This document shows, piece by piece, positions 8,914 through 21,694 of a stretch of DNA of 64,000 nt. The notes beneath the pieces were generated by a model, which was not told the DNA's origin, searched no databases, and was given only the letters and a program-made list of their open reading frames with translations. The position numbers and the translations under genes are program-made. Each line of letters begins with the position of its first letter. Within the stretch, counting starts at the first letter, position 1. The stretch lies in assembly GCA_019828595.1 (NCBI GenBank), contig JAHQRK010000010.1, positions 682,001-746,000 on the forward strand. The letters run 5' to 3'. Source of the stretch: Aphanomyces cochlioides (taxonomy: Eukaryota; Oomycota; Saprolegniomycetes; Saprolegniales; Verrucalvaceae).

Positions 8914-10442
8914 CAGATAAGCCTCCCACGAAGAAACCAATTTTTGAGAGGTTGTGGTATAAAATTTAACAGTATATAAAAATATAGACACCTGTATTCA
9001 ATTGAGCATGAAACGAATGGAGGCTGCATCGCGGTTTTGACTTTGAGCAGTCAAAGAAGGTTGGTTTTCCTCATCACCAATGATCTCAGCGTGCTTCCAA
9101 CAGTTCACAATCGTCGACTGAGTGACTTCTCTCCAAGCATCTTCCGCCCATTTTACAGCAAGCTCCGTCTCGAAGACAAAGATTTTGGCTCTTTCCCTCG
9201 CCGCGGCTTCGTCCCATGGGGCTTGTGGCTTGAAATCAACTCATTCAAATTGGACAATACAGCCATGGTCTTCCTGTGCTGGATCTTACTCTTGAACTAG
9301 GCAATTATTCCTGCGTCGAGTGGCTGCAGATAAGCCGTGGTATTCGGAGGGAGATTGCTCAACGTGACATTAGAGAAAGGTGTCGTCAAACGGTGGGCAG
9401 ATGCATTATCGACGAGCAACAAGACACGGAGCTGCTGGTGGGTCATCTCTATGTTGAAATGGTGTAACCAGTCGTAGAAAACAGACGACGTCATCCATCC
9501 CTTCGTCGTGCCAGAGTAGTCCAATGGCATATCCGACAAGTTTCGCCTTCCCAGCCACCTTGGTCGTCGCGCATCGCCAATGATTTTCAGCTGCCTCTTG
9601 TCCGATCCATCAGCATTCACGGCAAGTACAATCGTCAGACGTTTTTTCACAAACTTTCTTCCTTTCAGATGAGTCTTACCGATGGTGTGTTTGGGCTCAC
9701 GACAGTAGAAGTACGCCGTTTCATCGAGGTTGTATATGTCACGCGGGGAAAACTCTTGGTCACTTTTTGGATCTCCATTCGACCAGACAGTACAAGGCTT
9801 TCATCAATTGAGGCAGCCTCGCCAAAAACACCCCGTTTGCGCATGTTGTGCCGGGATAAGAATTTACAAATCCATCCTTGAGAGAATTTCAGATCGGCAC
9901 ATTGAGGGTATGTTGAGCTGATTTGAGAAGCATAAGCTTTGATGGCAGCATAGGATAAACTCACACCATACTCCTCGCAGTCATCAATCCAAGCCTCGAG
10001 CTCTGCGTCGAATTCAGCACAAGTGACTGGTTGCAGCAATTTCATGTTGGGGCGACGTTTCAGTGTCATTTCGTTGATAGGCTTACGCAGAGCACGGCTC
10101 ATTGATGCTGTCGATGGCATTGATGGAAGTTTCTGCGTTGCATATGCCCACTCGCATAGCTCGCGTAATGTGAGGTGTGGATTTAACTTGTAATGTTGAG
10201 CGGCGTTAGCTTTTACTTTTGCTGTCATGAATAGCTTCTTGGATTTAGTCATGTCTTATTCGATGTGTGGACGATGGCTGAATCTCATGTAGGAAGAGAC
10301 GACATCATTTGAAATTTCAAATTCAAATGTTGACTCCAAAATGACTGTGGTCAAATCTTTGAAATTCACCTTATAATCAAATATTTATTTGTTCTGAGGG
10401 GTTATTCTATGTGACCAGATTTCCTCGTGGGAGGCTTATCTG
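8914..10442 (-). mobile_element. pogo/Tigger-like transposon A
   Basis: The element starts CAGATAAGCCTCCC and ends with its complement. The 25-bp windows 8912-8936 and 10420-10444, which include the flanking TA dinucleotides (8912-8913, 10443-10444), are inverted-identical in 24 positions. TA target duplication, CAG ends and a DDE_1-type transposase identify the pogo branch of the Tc1/mariner superfamily. The transposase inside is broken. Confidence 0.88.
8998..10252 (-). pseudogene. pogo-type transposase, frameshifts and a stop
   Basis: It starts at the ATG at 10252 (MTKSKKLFMTAKV). The N-terminal part has two helix-turn-helix stretches of CENP-B type, the second including ISSTYPQCADLKFSQGWICK. 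The frame is lost near 9745, where FPR should continue as DIYNLDETAYFYC (first Asp). The catalytic part then reads KKRLTIVLAVNADGS, LLLVDNASAH (second Asp) and LPPNTTAYLQPLDAGIIA (third Asp, DDxD as in pogo). A TAG follows immediately near 9299, and another frameshift separates the tail, which ends at 8998. Clearly a relic. Confidence 0.85.
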
Positions 10443-10569
10443 TAGCAAGTTGATTATTCCATTCTCTCCAGATTGACTTCACGATGTCTGTTTCGAGGTG
10501 TAATCTTTACTTGAGATACCCAGCTTAACGCAAGCTGCACCATAGACGTTTTGTTTGAGTGCTTAGGCA

Positions 10570-10758
10570 CTGGTCGCGAAATTAACCAGAGCATAAACAG
10601 GGGCAAAAAACCGGAGCACGGTGGTTGTGATTGGCTTGTTATATCCGGATACCGGATATCCCTCTGTTTTTTTCTTAATTTTCAAAAACAGAGGTGAATC
10701 ACCTCTGTTTATGAATATTCTGCTCTGGTTTTTGCAATCCGGTTAATTTCGCGACCAG
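10570..10758. mobile_element. Palindromic MITE, 189 bp
   Basis: An 18-bp perfect terminal inverted repeat (10570-10587 and 10741-10758, CTGGTCGCGAAATTAACC). The similarity continues inward (GCAAAAAACCGGAGC against GCAAAAACCAGAGC). At the centre lies a 25-bp odd palindrome (10686-10710), and before it CCTCTGTTT is itself inverted-repeated. The whole unit can fold into one long hairpin. No open frame. Target duplication not clear. Confidence 0.75.
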
Positions 10759-11657
10759 GGCCTTAATTATAATTATTATCAATGAAAATATCGAATTAGG
10801 CCATTATCATCCATTTTAATTGGATAAAAATTAGAAATGGAAAAATTATCCTATTTCGACCTACGGCATCTCTCATTCTGCTGGCTTTCAAGCGGTGTAG
10901 CGATGTTTCGATTCATCTAGCTGCCCACAAATCGATATTATTTCTAGTGATGAGCGATGCCAATGTTTGTTGTCTGCATCCACACCCAGATCCTTCTTTG
11001 TGATTCAAGTTATGATTGTGGGTAAACAAGGGAAATAATCAATTTCAGCATTTGTCTTCATTTTGTCCAATCAAGTAGTTCAGTCAGTCTGAACCAGGTT
11101 GAAGTTTGAAGTCAATCAGAAGTTTGTAAAAAACCTTCAAAATCGTGTCGAATTGGCTGAAATTAACAAAAATAACCCAATTATTCTGATTTAATTTGTG
11201 AATTGACTGATATTAATAATTAATATCATTGAGGACACGGAAAACAAAAAGTACCTTAGCCACCTTTTGCATTTTTCGAGAAAATGGCCTTCAAAGTCGA
11301 TGCATGATTTTCAGTGGTGATTTTTCCGTTTGACGAAAATCGAAAAAAACAGTTTGAATAAAAACAGTGATCTGATGGAGTCTGGTGAGCCCGCTGATGC
11401 CCCCACGAGTCCAGCACTCGTTAAAACTGCAGCTGAAAGAGCGTCGGCCCTTGCGGCGACAACATGTTGTCACTGAAGCTGTTTGATAGGCAAAGAGCAG
11501 CACATCTTACATTTCTTGGAGTCCTTGCAGTCCTTCAACAAGGCACAACTCAGCGCCTGCTTGTATACTACGGTTGCAATGTGCCAAGCCATGGATGCCA
11601 ATATCGATGGTAAAAGAAAACGCGGAAAAGACGCCAGAGAAATCAAATTCAGGCTTA
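10759..11657. other. AT-rich intergenic DNA between mobile elements
   Basis: No credible coding frame on either strand. Short A/T runs and scattered AATTAG/TTAATT repeats only. Confidence 0.6.
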
Positions 11658-11760
11658 TGGACACGATAGAAACCACTTCAGAGAAAACAAAACCAGTCTT
11701 ATTGACACGATAGAAATCAAAATCAGTCTTACTGCCACTATAGAAATCAATTTCAGTCTA
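11658..11760. repeat. Degenerate tandem repeat of about 30 bp, three copies
   Basis: Successive units of the form GACACGATAGAAATCA...CAGTCTTA recur about every 30 bp (starts near 11658, 11702 and 11731). They end exactly at the TA flanking the next transposon. Confidence 0.65.
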
Positions 11761-13191
11761 CTGATTTTCCATTCGTAGCCGAACGGGACATACTGCATAA
11801 TTTCTATAAATTAATAATATTCATTTTCACAGGGATTTCAAATTTTTAAACGACCAAGCATCGAAAGTGCGCTAAAAGACAAGATGAAGCAGCGGATGAC
11901 CCTCGTCGAGAAGCGTGAACTATACCTGAAGCACGTTTGTGATCCTAAAACACCTTACTCCTGTTTGGCCACGTGGGCAGCCGAAACATTTCGTCTTGAC
12001 TCAACGCCATCAAAATCAACCATTGCATACATTATCAAGATGCACAAGTCGCAAAGCCAACGAGCAGACAAACACAAACGCACCAAGGAGCTACAAGTCA
12101 GGTTTGCACAAGTGGAGGAAAAGCTCGTAAAATGGGTACTACGCTGCGAGAACCTCGGTGTGTGCATTACTGGTGAACTCATCCGCAAGCAAGCCCTGGC
12201 GCTGAGCGACGAACTTGGCGTTGCATCCCAAAATGCTTTGGTGTACTCCAAGGGCTGGCTGTACAAATTTCAACGTAAACACTGTTTCACGAGCAAAGTA
12301 CAGCACGGCGAGGCAGGATCAACACCACAGGAAGCCGTGATTGCTGGACGCCGCGAAGTTCTTCAAATGACGGCTGGCTATTCCTTATCAAATGCCCTAA
12401 ACATGGATGAAATCTCGTTCTTCTATTGCATGTCGCCCCACCGATCCATCACGCGCAATCGGGTCCCAGGCACCAAGAAAAACAAGAAGCGAATCACAAT
12501 GGCCTTGACCACCAACGCTGCCGGCACTGACGCGATTAGCCCTTTGTTCATTGGCACTACAGCCAAGCCACGGTGCTTCCACGGCCGCACGGATCCAGAG
12601 ATCGGTTTCGACTACCATTCGAGCAAGAAGGGGTGGATGACGGCTGGTATATTCAACTCTTACCTCAAAACGTTGAATGACAATATGGAAGAACAAGACC
12701 GCAATTCTTCTCCTGGTGGATAACGCGCCTTCGCATCAAGTGTATGAGTCTACGCATCTGTCAAATGTTAAAGTCAAGATGTTACCTCCGAACACGACGG
12801 CTTATCTCCAGCCACAAGATGCTGGCATTATTGCTGCTTTCAAGTCAAAATTCAAGCAGCTCCAGCTCCAGAATTCGTTGGAGCAAGTCAATTCGGTTGT
12901 GGCTGGCCGGCAAGACCGACTCTATGAAGTACCACTTGATATGGCGATGAGGTGGGCGAACGATGCATGGCGGTCAGTGTCCCAGTCGATAGTGACGAAC
13001 TGTTGGGCCCGAACTGGCATTGTGGACGATGAGCTTGCAATGTTCAGTGATAACTTGTCGAATTTGCATGTAGACATTGATGAATACTAGTAAATGGCTG
13101 CGATGAATGTTTTCATATTTGATATCTATCAAAATTTATATCCTGTTAAATATTTTGCATATATAGCGTTCGGTTACGAGGGGGAAATCAG
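11761..13191 (+). mobile_element. pogo/Tigger-like transposon B
   Basis: Inverted ends at 11761-11785 and 13167-13191 agree in 21 of 25 positions (CTGATTT...CGAACG) and are flanked by TA (11759-11760, 13192-13193). It holds one transposase on plus. The ends and the protein differ clearly from transposon A, so the two are separate families. Confidence 0.8.
11884..13090 (+). pseudogene. pogo-type transposase, single frameshift
   Basis: From the ATG at 11884 the protein has an N-terminal helix-turn-helix (YSCLATWAAETFRL), a CENP-B-like second DNA-binding region (YSKGWLYKFQRKH) and the start of the catalytic domain (LNMDEISFFYC, first Asp). One base is missing near 12700. After it the frame gives ILLLVDNAPSHQ (second Asp), LPPNTTAYLQPQDAGIIAAF (third Asp) and a complete C-terminus ending at 13090. 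All catalytic acids are present and only this indel separates the gene from an intact frame, so inactivation looks recent. Confidence 0.85.
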
Positions 13192-13193
13192 TA

Positions 13194-13610
13194 ATTGACT
13201 TACTGTTAGTCTTATTGCCAAAACATTGTTTTAAACTGTTGAAAAAAACATCAACGCACTTTTCGATTCTGTTTTTCTATGTCATTGAGTATGAATTCAT
13301 ACAGTATCAAACGATTCAGCACAAAATTCTCTTTTTGGAAATACATAAATCTCAAAATGACATTTTTGGTCGAAAATTGGGATCCATCACCTTCAAGCCT
13401 TCATAACTTTGGACTCGAGCGTCATTTACGAGATGTTAAGGTGTCAAAATGTAGCTCGAAGACTCTGGTTTGTGATGCAATAGCTAACTCAAACGTTGCA
13501 CGATGGTTGATTAGCCACTTTTTGTTTTCTGTGTCCTCAATTGGATTAACTGTTGTTCATATTTTAGCCAATAAAATTGTTCTCCTGATCACGTGGAGGT
13601 TCAAATCAAA
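13194..13610. other. Intergenic stretch
   Basis: Two overlapping frames of 63 and 111 codons occur, but they have no recognisable domain and AT-rich composition. Probably 5' flank of the next gene plus transposon flank. Confidence 0.5.
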
Positions 13611-14702
<1,092 letters not shown>

Positions 14703-14781
14703 ATGCGAGAGCAGCTTGTATGAGATCTCAAGGAGAAGACAAGTAGATTTGCATGTAACAAGACACAATGCACAAATGGTC

Positions 14782-15334
14782 TTAAGCTTTGTCAAAGGCC
14801 TCAATAACATGGGGGGGAGCTTGAACCAATTCAATCAGCACTCCTTCACCAGAGAGCGGAAATTGATCGTTGCCTTTGGGGTGAATAAAGACAACATCGT
14901 AGCCAGCGGCGCCTTTGCGAATGCCACCTGGGGTGAATCGCATGCCTTTTTGGGTAAGGGATTCGACTGCTTTGGGCAAGTCGTCAATCCATAACCCAAT
15001 GTGGTTCAATTGGGGCACATGGACTTTGGGTGCTCGGTTCGGATCGATTGGCTGCATAATATCGACTTCGACTGCAAATGGCCCACGACCAGCTTCGAGA
15101 ATGTCTTCGTCTACGTTTTCACGCTCACTTCGGAATGACGACTTGTAAGTCAAGCCGAGTGTATCAACCCACAAATTACTCAAAGCTTCCTTGTTCAAGC
15201 CACCGATGGCCACTTGTTGGATACCCAACACACGGAAGGGACGCGTTGACTACGATATAAACCACTCTTAGTGATTCCCACGAAGTTGTCCAACGTACCG
15301 AGGAGAATGTGCGGCGTGCTAGCGATGCAAGCAT
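14782..15334 (-). CDS. Mitochondrial VOC-superfamily (glyoxalase-fold) protein
   Basis: Two exons (15334-15299 and 15249-14782, intron 49 nt) give 167 aa. The first exon encodes [12 protein letters not shown], a textbook mitochondrial presequence. Mature part: [31 protein letters not shown] (metal His of the second module), [21 protein letters not shown] and [12 protein letters not shown] (metal Glu near the end). This matches a VOC family often annotated as lactoylglutathione lyase or methylmalonyl-CoA epimerase-like. The exact substrate cannot be decided from sequence. The ATG at 15334 is the only one giving the presequence in frame. Confidence 0.8.
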
Positions 15335-15381
15335 GGTCAAAACAGAAATGCAGCTTGAGATCTCACTTGAAAAACATGATG

Positions 15382-15406
15382 TCCGGATAAAGAACTTCAT
15401 CCGGAT
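15382..15406 (-). promoter_or_regulatory. TCCGGATAA boxes upstream of the VOC gene
   Basis: TCCGGATAA at 15382-15390 (TTATCCGGA in the direction of the gene) and TCCGGAT at 15400-15406, the nearer end 56 nt upstream of the ATG at 15334. Confidence 0.5.
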
Positions 15407-16925
15407 GTCATTGATCCTTGAAACAGCCATGACTCACGTGACCAGTTACTCTGTACACCAATGTGGGCACAACTTTAGTCGATGGTAAATGGAATCGCCC
15501 AAGGGCTCAAGGTATCAAGGAAGTCGTAGTACCAGAGGGCATGAAAGGCTGCAAGAAAGAGCATAGAAACACCAACTAGATATCAATTGGAATTGAAGGT
15601 CAGGATACAAAAAAGTTGCAAGAAGAAAGATCAGAAAAGAAGGCGATCAGTGATTTTGTTTTGTCCATGCAACCATTTTGCCCACGGTTGACCCCCAACA
15701 AGGGTTGTGATGGGCCAGAAGTGAAGTTTATAGACTCCAAGCAACATGAATTTGCCAGAGCGAAAGGATCCAACCAGAGTTTCAATGGACTTCATGGGGA
15801 GTCAAGGATGCATTTTTTGGACATCCAAGACACATCGACAAAAAATGTAGCACTTCTCCGGCTGATGACTATTCGAGCACCTTGGTGAGGTGGGATTCTG
15901 CATGATGAAAGTTATGCCGACTGCTCTGAATAAGTCTAACCGAGGTACCTCGTCCTTAGTCTCAATTGTATGGTATGCTTTTGCGTTGTTCATTATAGTC
16001 ATTCGCTGAGTGGGAACTATGGATGGAAAGAAATGGCATAATTCATAGAGAAAGTATTGGCGGTAATAAGTGAAAGGAGAAAATGTGGCGCAATGGTTCC
16101 TCCCAAAGGGAGGTCATAAATTTATTGAAGCCGCATCGAGTCGAGTCAATTCCACGGTAATCTTTAGTAAAAGGCGAAAGATTAGTACGAATGAAATTAA
16201 CTCTGCGGGATACTTTTTATAGATTGGAGTTCCTCGAATAGTTTAGATGAAGTACCTCCCACGTGCAAAATTTGTCAAAAAGATTCCGGTTGAACACTTA
16301 TCCGTACGTTCTACTGACCAATCGTTTGGAGACTCTCCATACAGAATCCACACTTTTGATTTTGCACCGACAAGCCGACGATGACGATGCCTTCCAAATG
16401 ATTCAAAAAGTTTGAGATCCATAGTAACGTGCTCTGTCAAGGAGACTTGTGCGGACGATTTGTTCATCGTGATGGAAGCTGCAATCTATGACTTGTGTGT
16501 GATTGTACGTGTATCTGTGTGTGCTACCCAATTCTTTATGAAGAGTAAACAAAATCCTTACTATGCAGAATCAATCTGTGTTGAAAACCATGTTTTGCCG
16601 ACTTCGGAAAGAAATCTATATTTATGGCTTGTGTGTGTGTTTTCTCTCTGTGATGGCACAAATAATCTTTGAGACCTGAACCTTGTGTTGAGAAACTCTG
16701 TGCTGAGGGAATATGAACTTCGTGAACTTGCTGTTGGGGGTCTTTGTGATGATTAACTCAAATCAATCCTTACTATACAGAATCATCCTGTTGAAAAGTA
16801 TGTTTTGCCGACTTCTGAAAGACCCCATTCTCGTTCAATGTCGACTGCATGTACCTCTTGAACAATCTTTTGTGCGATGATAATTCAAAGTAATGAAGAT
16901 TAAACTGCAATATTTCAATTGAGAT
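15407..16925. other. 1.5-kb stretch without a confident gene
   Basis: Short frames occur (for example 15616-15888 plus and 16243-16467 minus), but I recognise no domain and could not build a spliced gene. One plus-strand segment near 15460-15550 reads NVGTTLVDGKWNRPRAQGIK and may be the remnant of a gene. An imperfect direct repeat at 16553-16821 is listed separately. Confidence 0.5.
16553..16821. repeat. Imperfect direct repeat of about 58 bp
   Basis: 16553-16611 and 16765-16821 share AATCCTTACTAT, CAGAATCA, a GTTGAAAA segment and TGTTTTGCCGACTTC in the same order with small indels, separated by about 150 bp. No coding meaning seen. Confidence 0.7.
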
Positions 16926-18582
<1,657 letters not shown>

Positions 18583-19004
18583 GTTGATCTTGCCGTGAAA
18601 TGCAGGATTGGCCAGAGCAATATTCCTGTATATTATTATACCTTTTATACTATATATCAAGTATTATATTTTAAAACATATTGTTTTATACAGGTTATTG
18701 TTTGGATATAATTTCATGCAGGATATGCGAATCTTCTTTCCGGGACATTTGAACTTCGTGAAAAAGAAATGATGACAAGAGCAAACTGATTTTCAGGTGG
18801 GCTTGCATGAAGATTGCACGGTCTCTAGCCCCTGTGTTTGGCTTGCTCTGAACACTGCTGTGGTAAGGTTGGGGCCGTGGCACGGAGTCAAGACAGTCGG
18901 ATTCCACGAAGGTTCCTGAAGAACAAAGCAAGGCCACTGTGTCACGTGGTGGGTCAAAGTCCAGTGTGGAGGTCGTGAATCGATGGTGCGGCCATCTGAC
19001 GCGA
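18583..19004. other. Intergenic stretch
   Basis: Contains an 80-codon minus frame (18695-18937) without recognisable features, and an AT-rich part (18620-18700) directly upstream of the TGT gene that probably serves as its promoter. Nothing else seen. Confidence 0.5.
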
Positions 19005-19572
19005 TTAGTCCTCTGGTGCTTGTGAATTTGATATCTCCGTCGCAGGGTGGATCTGAACCGCAGTGATATACTGGACTTGTGGTGGTAGCGAGATGGATAT
19101 GTTTTCAGTCGGTAGATATTTCACTCGCTTTTTGCACCGCAGTTCTGAGAAACCTGTAGCTTCGTGGGACATCTTGTACCAGTCATAATGCTTATTGAAG
19201 CACATAGTGAAAGGACGTTTCAAGAACCACGCTCATGAAGCCGTAAAGCCGTAAAACCACTCCGTTGTGGATCACACCGTCAAAGTTTGGAGGGCAGAAC
19301 CTCGCCTCAGGCTCCATGGGGCTGATATACCGTACTTGAAAGGGGGTGGCGTGATATCTATCACAGCGACGAACGTGGACGATTCTCATCAAGGATTGAG
19401 AAGAGGTCAGTGGCGAGAGTTCGACTAGCATGCGCAAGTGACACTGGAAACTGCCATTGGCCTCACTCGTACTGAACACTGTCAAAGTGGGCTCACACTT
19501 TGACTTCTGGTCAGCATCGTACTGGCTTTTTTGAAATTGGACGTATACGACACACACAACGACTAAGGACAT
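19005..19572 (-). CDS. Hypothetical protein with hydrophobic N-terminus
   Basis: Two exons (19572-19231 and 19190-19005) joined by a 40-nt GT-AG intron would give 175 aa; the acceptor (AAG) is weaker than in neighbouring genes. The start MSLVVVCVVYVQF could be a short signal or membrane segment. The rest has scattered cysteines and beta-strand-like alternation (PFQVRYISPMEPEARF, VQYITAVQIHPATEI). I do not recognise a family. It may be a secreted beta-sandwich protein or a chance frame. Confidence 0.35.
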
Positions 19573-20020
19573 GACTAAACTCGTCGTCTTGCAATCTACT
19601 CCAATCTTTCATCTATTTCATTTGTTTGCACTGTCTAGCATCCTCAAGCCCCTTTCATCTCCAGCTCCAAACAAGCCTATCTCACCTTTCCTCAATTCAT
19701 GTCGCGGTGGGTTTTTTCAGCGTAAACAGTCAAATTATCTCAAAGTGACTGAAAAACTCATTCTATCTTCCATTATGAGACGCATATTTTTATACAAATA
19801 TTTAATTTGTCAATACAAACCACTTGCATTTGTTTTATATTTTGAAGAGAGTGAATATATATTGACTGAAATTTCACTGAGGGGTAGACATGGCTACAGG
19901 ATATCCTGGTCAGGTTGGTCGTGTGACATTTCAGACAAAGCAACTCTGTTGAGGTCATTCGTGTCATCTGGAGTGTCCTGTCATGGCCTCGATTAGAGAT
20001 CATTTTAAAATTTCTTTGCC
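19573..20020. other. Intergenic stretch
   Basis: A 141-codon plus frame (19571-19996) covers most of it but has no domain and a composition like the flanking DNA. I read the region as promoter and spacer DNA. Confidence 0.5.
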
Positions 20021-20380
20021 ATGACGGACACATCTTCTTCCCCGTCTCCCCATGTCCCTGGCAAGCGCAAGAAGGCAGTCTACGGGAAGGAATATGTGCG
20101 TCAATACGAAATCAATCGCCAGCGAGTGCTCGCCGAGCAGAGAGAATACTTTGAACAGAATCGAGCCAAGCAAGTCAAATCCCGCAAAGAGCATCAGAGA
20201 GAGAAGCGCAACGCTTACCAACGCGAACGACGTCGGCTAAAAAAGCTCCAGGAAACACAAAAGCAAGGCCAAATGCCACTTGCCAGTCACGCAACAACCA
20301 CTTCCTCGACAGAGTACATGACCACGAACCCTCCAAAACAGCCCTTGGAGCTCAACATATCCTTCCTCTTGAACCCATGA
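20021..20380 (+). CDS. Small basic helical protein, unknown
   Basis: A single exon of 119 aa starting MTDTSSSPSPHVPGKRKK. Residues about 25-85 are strongly basic and helical (RQYEINRQRVLAEQREYFEQ, REKRNAYQRERRRLKKLQE), like a basic DNA-contacting helix without a clear leucine zipper. The tail is Ser/Thr/Pro rich. Such short basic proteins occur in oomycetes without assigned function. The intact frame and biased composition support a real gene. It could be a divergent bZIP-like or RNA-binding protein. Confidence 0.55.
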   Translation: MTDTSSSPSPHVPGKRKKAVYGKEYVRQYEINRQRVLAEQREYFEQNRAKQVKSRKEHQREKRNAYQRERRRLKKLQETQKQGQMPLASHATTTSSTEYMTTNPPKQPLELNISFLLNP

Positions 20381-20607
20381 CGATGCCCAAGTAGAAGCCC
20401 CACGAGATCATAATCATTTAATAAATCCATGAAACCCTTAACCCACATTATTTAACCCTACACCCCCAAAATACTCAACCCCTGTGTCGTCGATTCGTTT
20501 TCTGTGAGCGATGGTCTGTCTCATTCCCTCCAACGGGAAAATGGCATCATCCTCCACAAGAACTTTAGACGAAGGGCATCCACACCTATGTCCTTCGTTC
20601 CATTTCA

Positions 20608-21561
20608 ATGATGGCTGCGACCACGCCGACTTCTTCTCGCTTTCTCCTCTTTAGGGATTTCCTTGCCGCCAACGGCACCAAGCATGATAGCTCTGGATTG
20701 TTTCCTCTTGATGCTTTGATGACACCACTCACGAAGACACAACTTGACGCCATCCGAGGTGCTTTCTCATCTCAAGTTCTCCATCAAATTACTGTTGCAT
20801 GGCATTGTTCGGTCGTGTACTGGCTGGACATTGCAGCTGCTGCCGGCCGACTCGACTGGATCGATTATATTCATTGCCACGGTGGACTTGGATCCTCGCT
20901 TGCACTAGACCTTGCAGCAGCCAGCGGTTCTCTCGTTTGTGTCCAATATCTCCACCTCAACCGCACAGACGGCGCCACGACGCTCGCAATGGATCTAGCA
21001 GCCCGAGCTGGTCACTTCGACATTGTTCGGTTCCTCCATTTGCGTCGTTGTGAAGGGTGCACGAGCGATGCCATGTACTACGCCGCAAAGCTCGGCTATG
21101 AAGATATTGTGCGATTTTTGCTTGACAACCGCTTCGTGGAAAGCACATCAACCAGAGCTCTAGACGCTGCAGCGCGAAATGGCCACTACGGCATCGTTCA
21201 ACTGCTACACGCTGCATATGCTGGCATGCCTCGGATGGCTTCCGCTGCAGCCATGGATCTCGCTGCTGCAGGCGGTCATTTATACGTTGTTTGCTTTCTC
21301 CACGAGCATCGAAGTGAAGGCTGCACAAATTCCGCGCTGATTCTTGCTGCTGCCAGGGGTCATATCGAAGTTGTTCAGTTCCTCGTTCAGAATCGCAAGG
21401 AAGGATGCGTGACCGCTGCTCTTGAGGCTGCAAACGAGAACTCAGCCATTGAGGTTGCAAGCTTCTTGAGCCAAGTTCTAGATCGCGGCGAGATGGCTTG
21501 CTCTCGGATCGGATGCCGATTGCATTGTCGTAAGCACTGGATGGGTCTCGAACAATTGTAA
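20608..21561 (+). CDS. Ankyrin-repeat protein, 317 aa
   Basis: A single exon. After about 65 residues without repeats, six to seven oomycete-type ankyrin repeats follow, each with an ALDLAAA.GHLDIVRFLH.nR.EGCT pattern (for example LDLAAASGSLVCVQYLH, MDLAARAGHFDIVRFLH, MDLAAAGGHLYVVCFLH, LILAAARGHIEVVQFL). The C-terminal tail is cysteine- and histidine-bearing (CSRIGCRLHCRKH). Ankyrin repeats mediate protein binding; no catalytic domain is present. Related to the ankyrin gene at 41640, with the same repeat subtype. Two consecutive ATGs open the frame. Confidence 0.85.
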   Translation: MMAATTPTSSRFLLFRDFLAANGTKHDSSGLFPLDALMTPLTKTQLDAIRGAFSSQVLHQITVAWHCSVVYWLDIAAAAGRLDWIDYIHCHGGLGSSLALDLAAASGSLVCVQYLHLNRTDGATTLAMDLAARAGHFDIVRFLHLRRCEGCTSDAMYYAAKLGYEDIVRFLLDNRFVESTSTRALDAAARNGHYGIVQLLHAAYAGMPRMASAAAMDLAAAGGHLYVVCFLHEHRSEGCTNSALILAAARGHIEVVQFLVQNRKEGCVTAALEAANENSAIEVASFLSQVLDRGEMACSRIGCRLHCRKHWMGLEQL

Positions 21562-21694
21562 TAATTAATACCTTCGAATCTCAATGCATTGATTATCAAA
21601 GGTTATTGAATATAACCAGTAAATAACCCGACTGGAACTTTAACAAAAAACTCTAATATTTTATAAGATATGTGACCTTTCACGAGGCAGTTCC

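Noticed and set aside
8405..8920. 171-codon plus frame covering TRM112
   Set aside because: Antisense to a clearly conserved TRM112 frame.
9037..9300. Plus-strand frames within pogo element A
   Set aside because: They lie antisense to the recognisable transposase relic.
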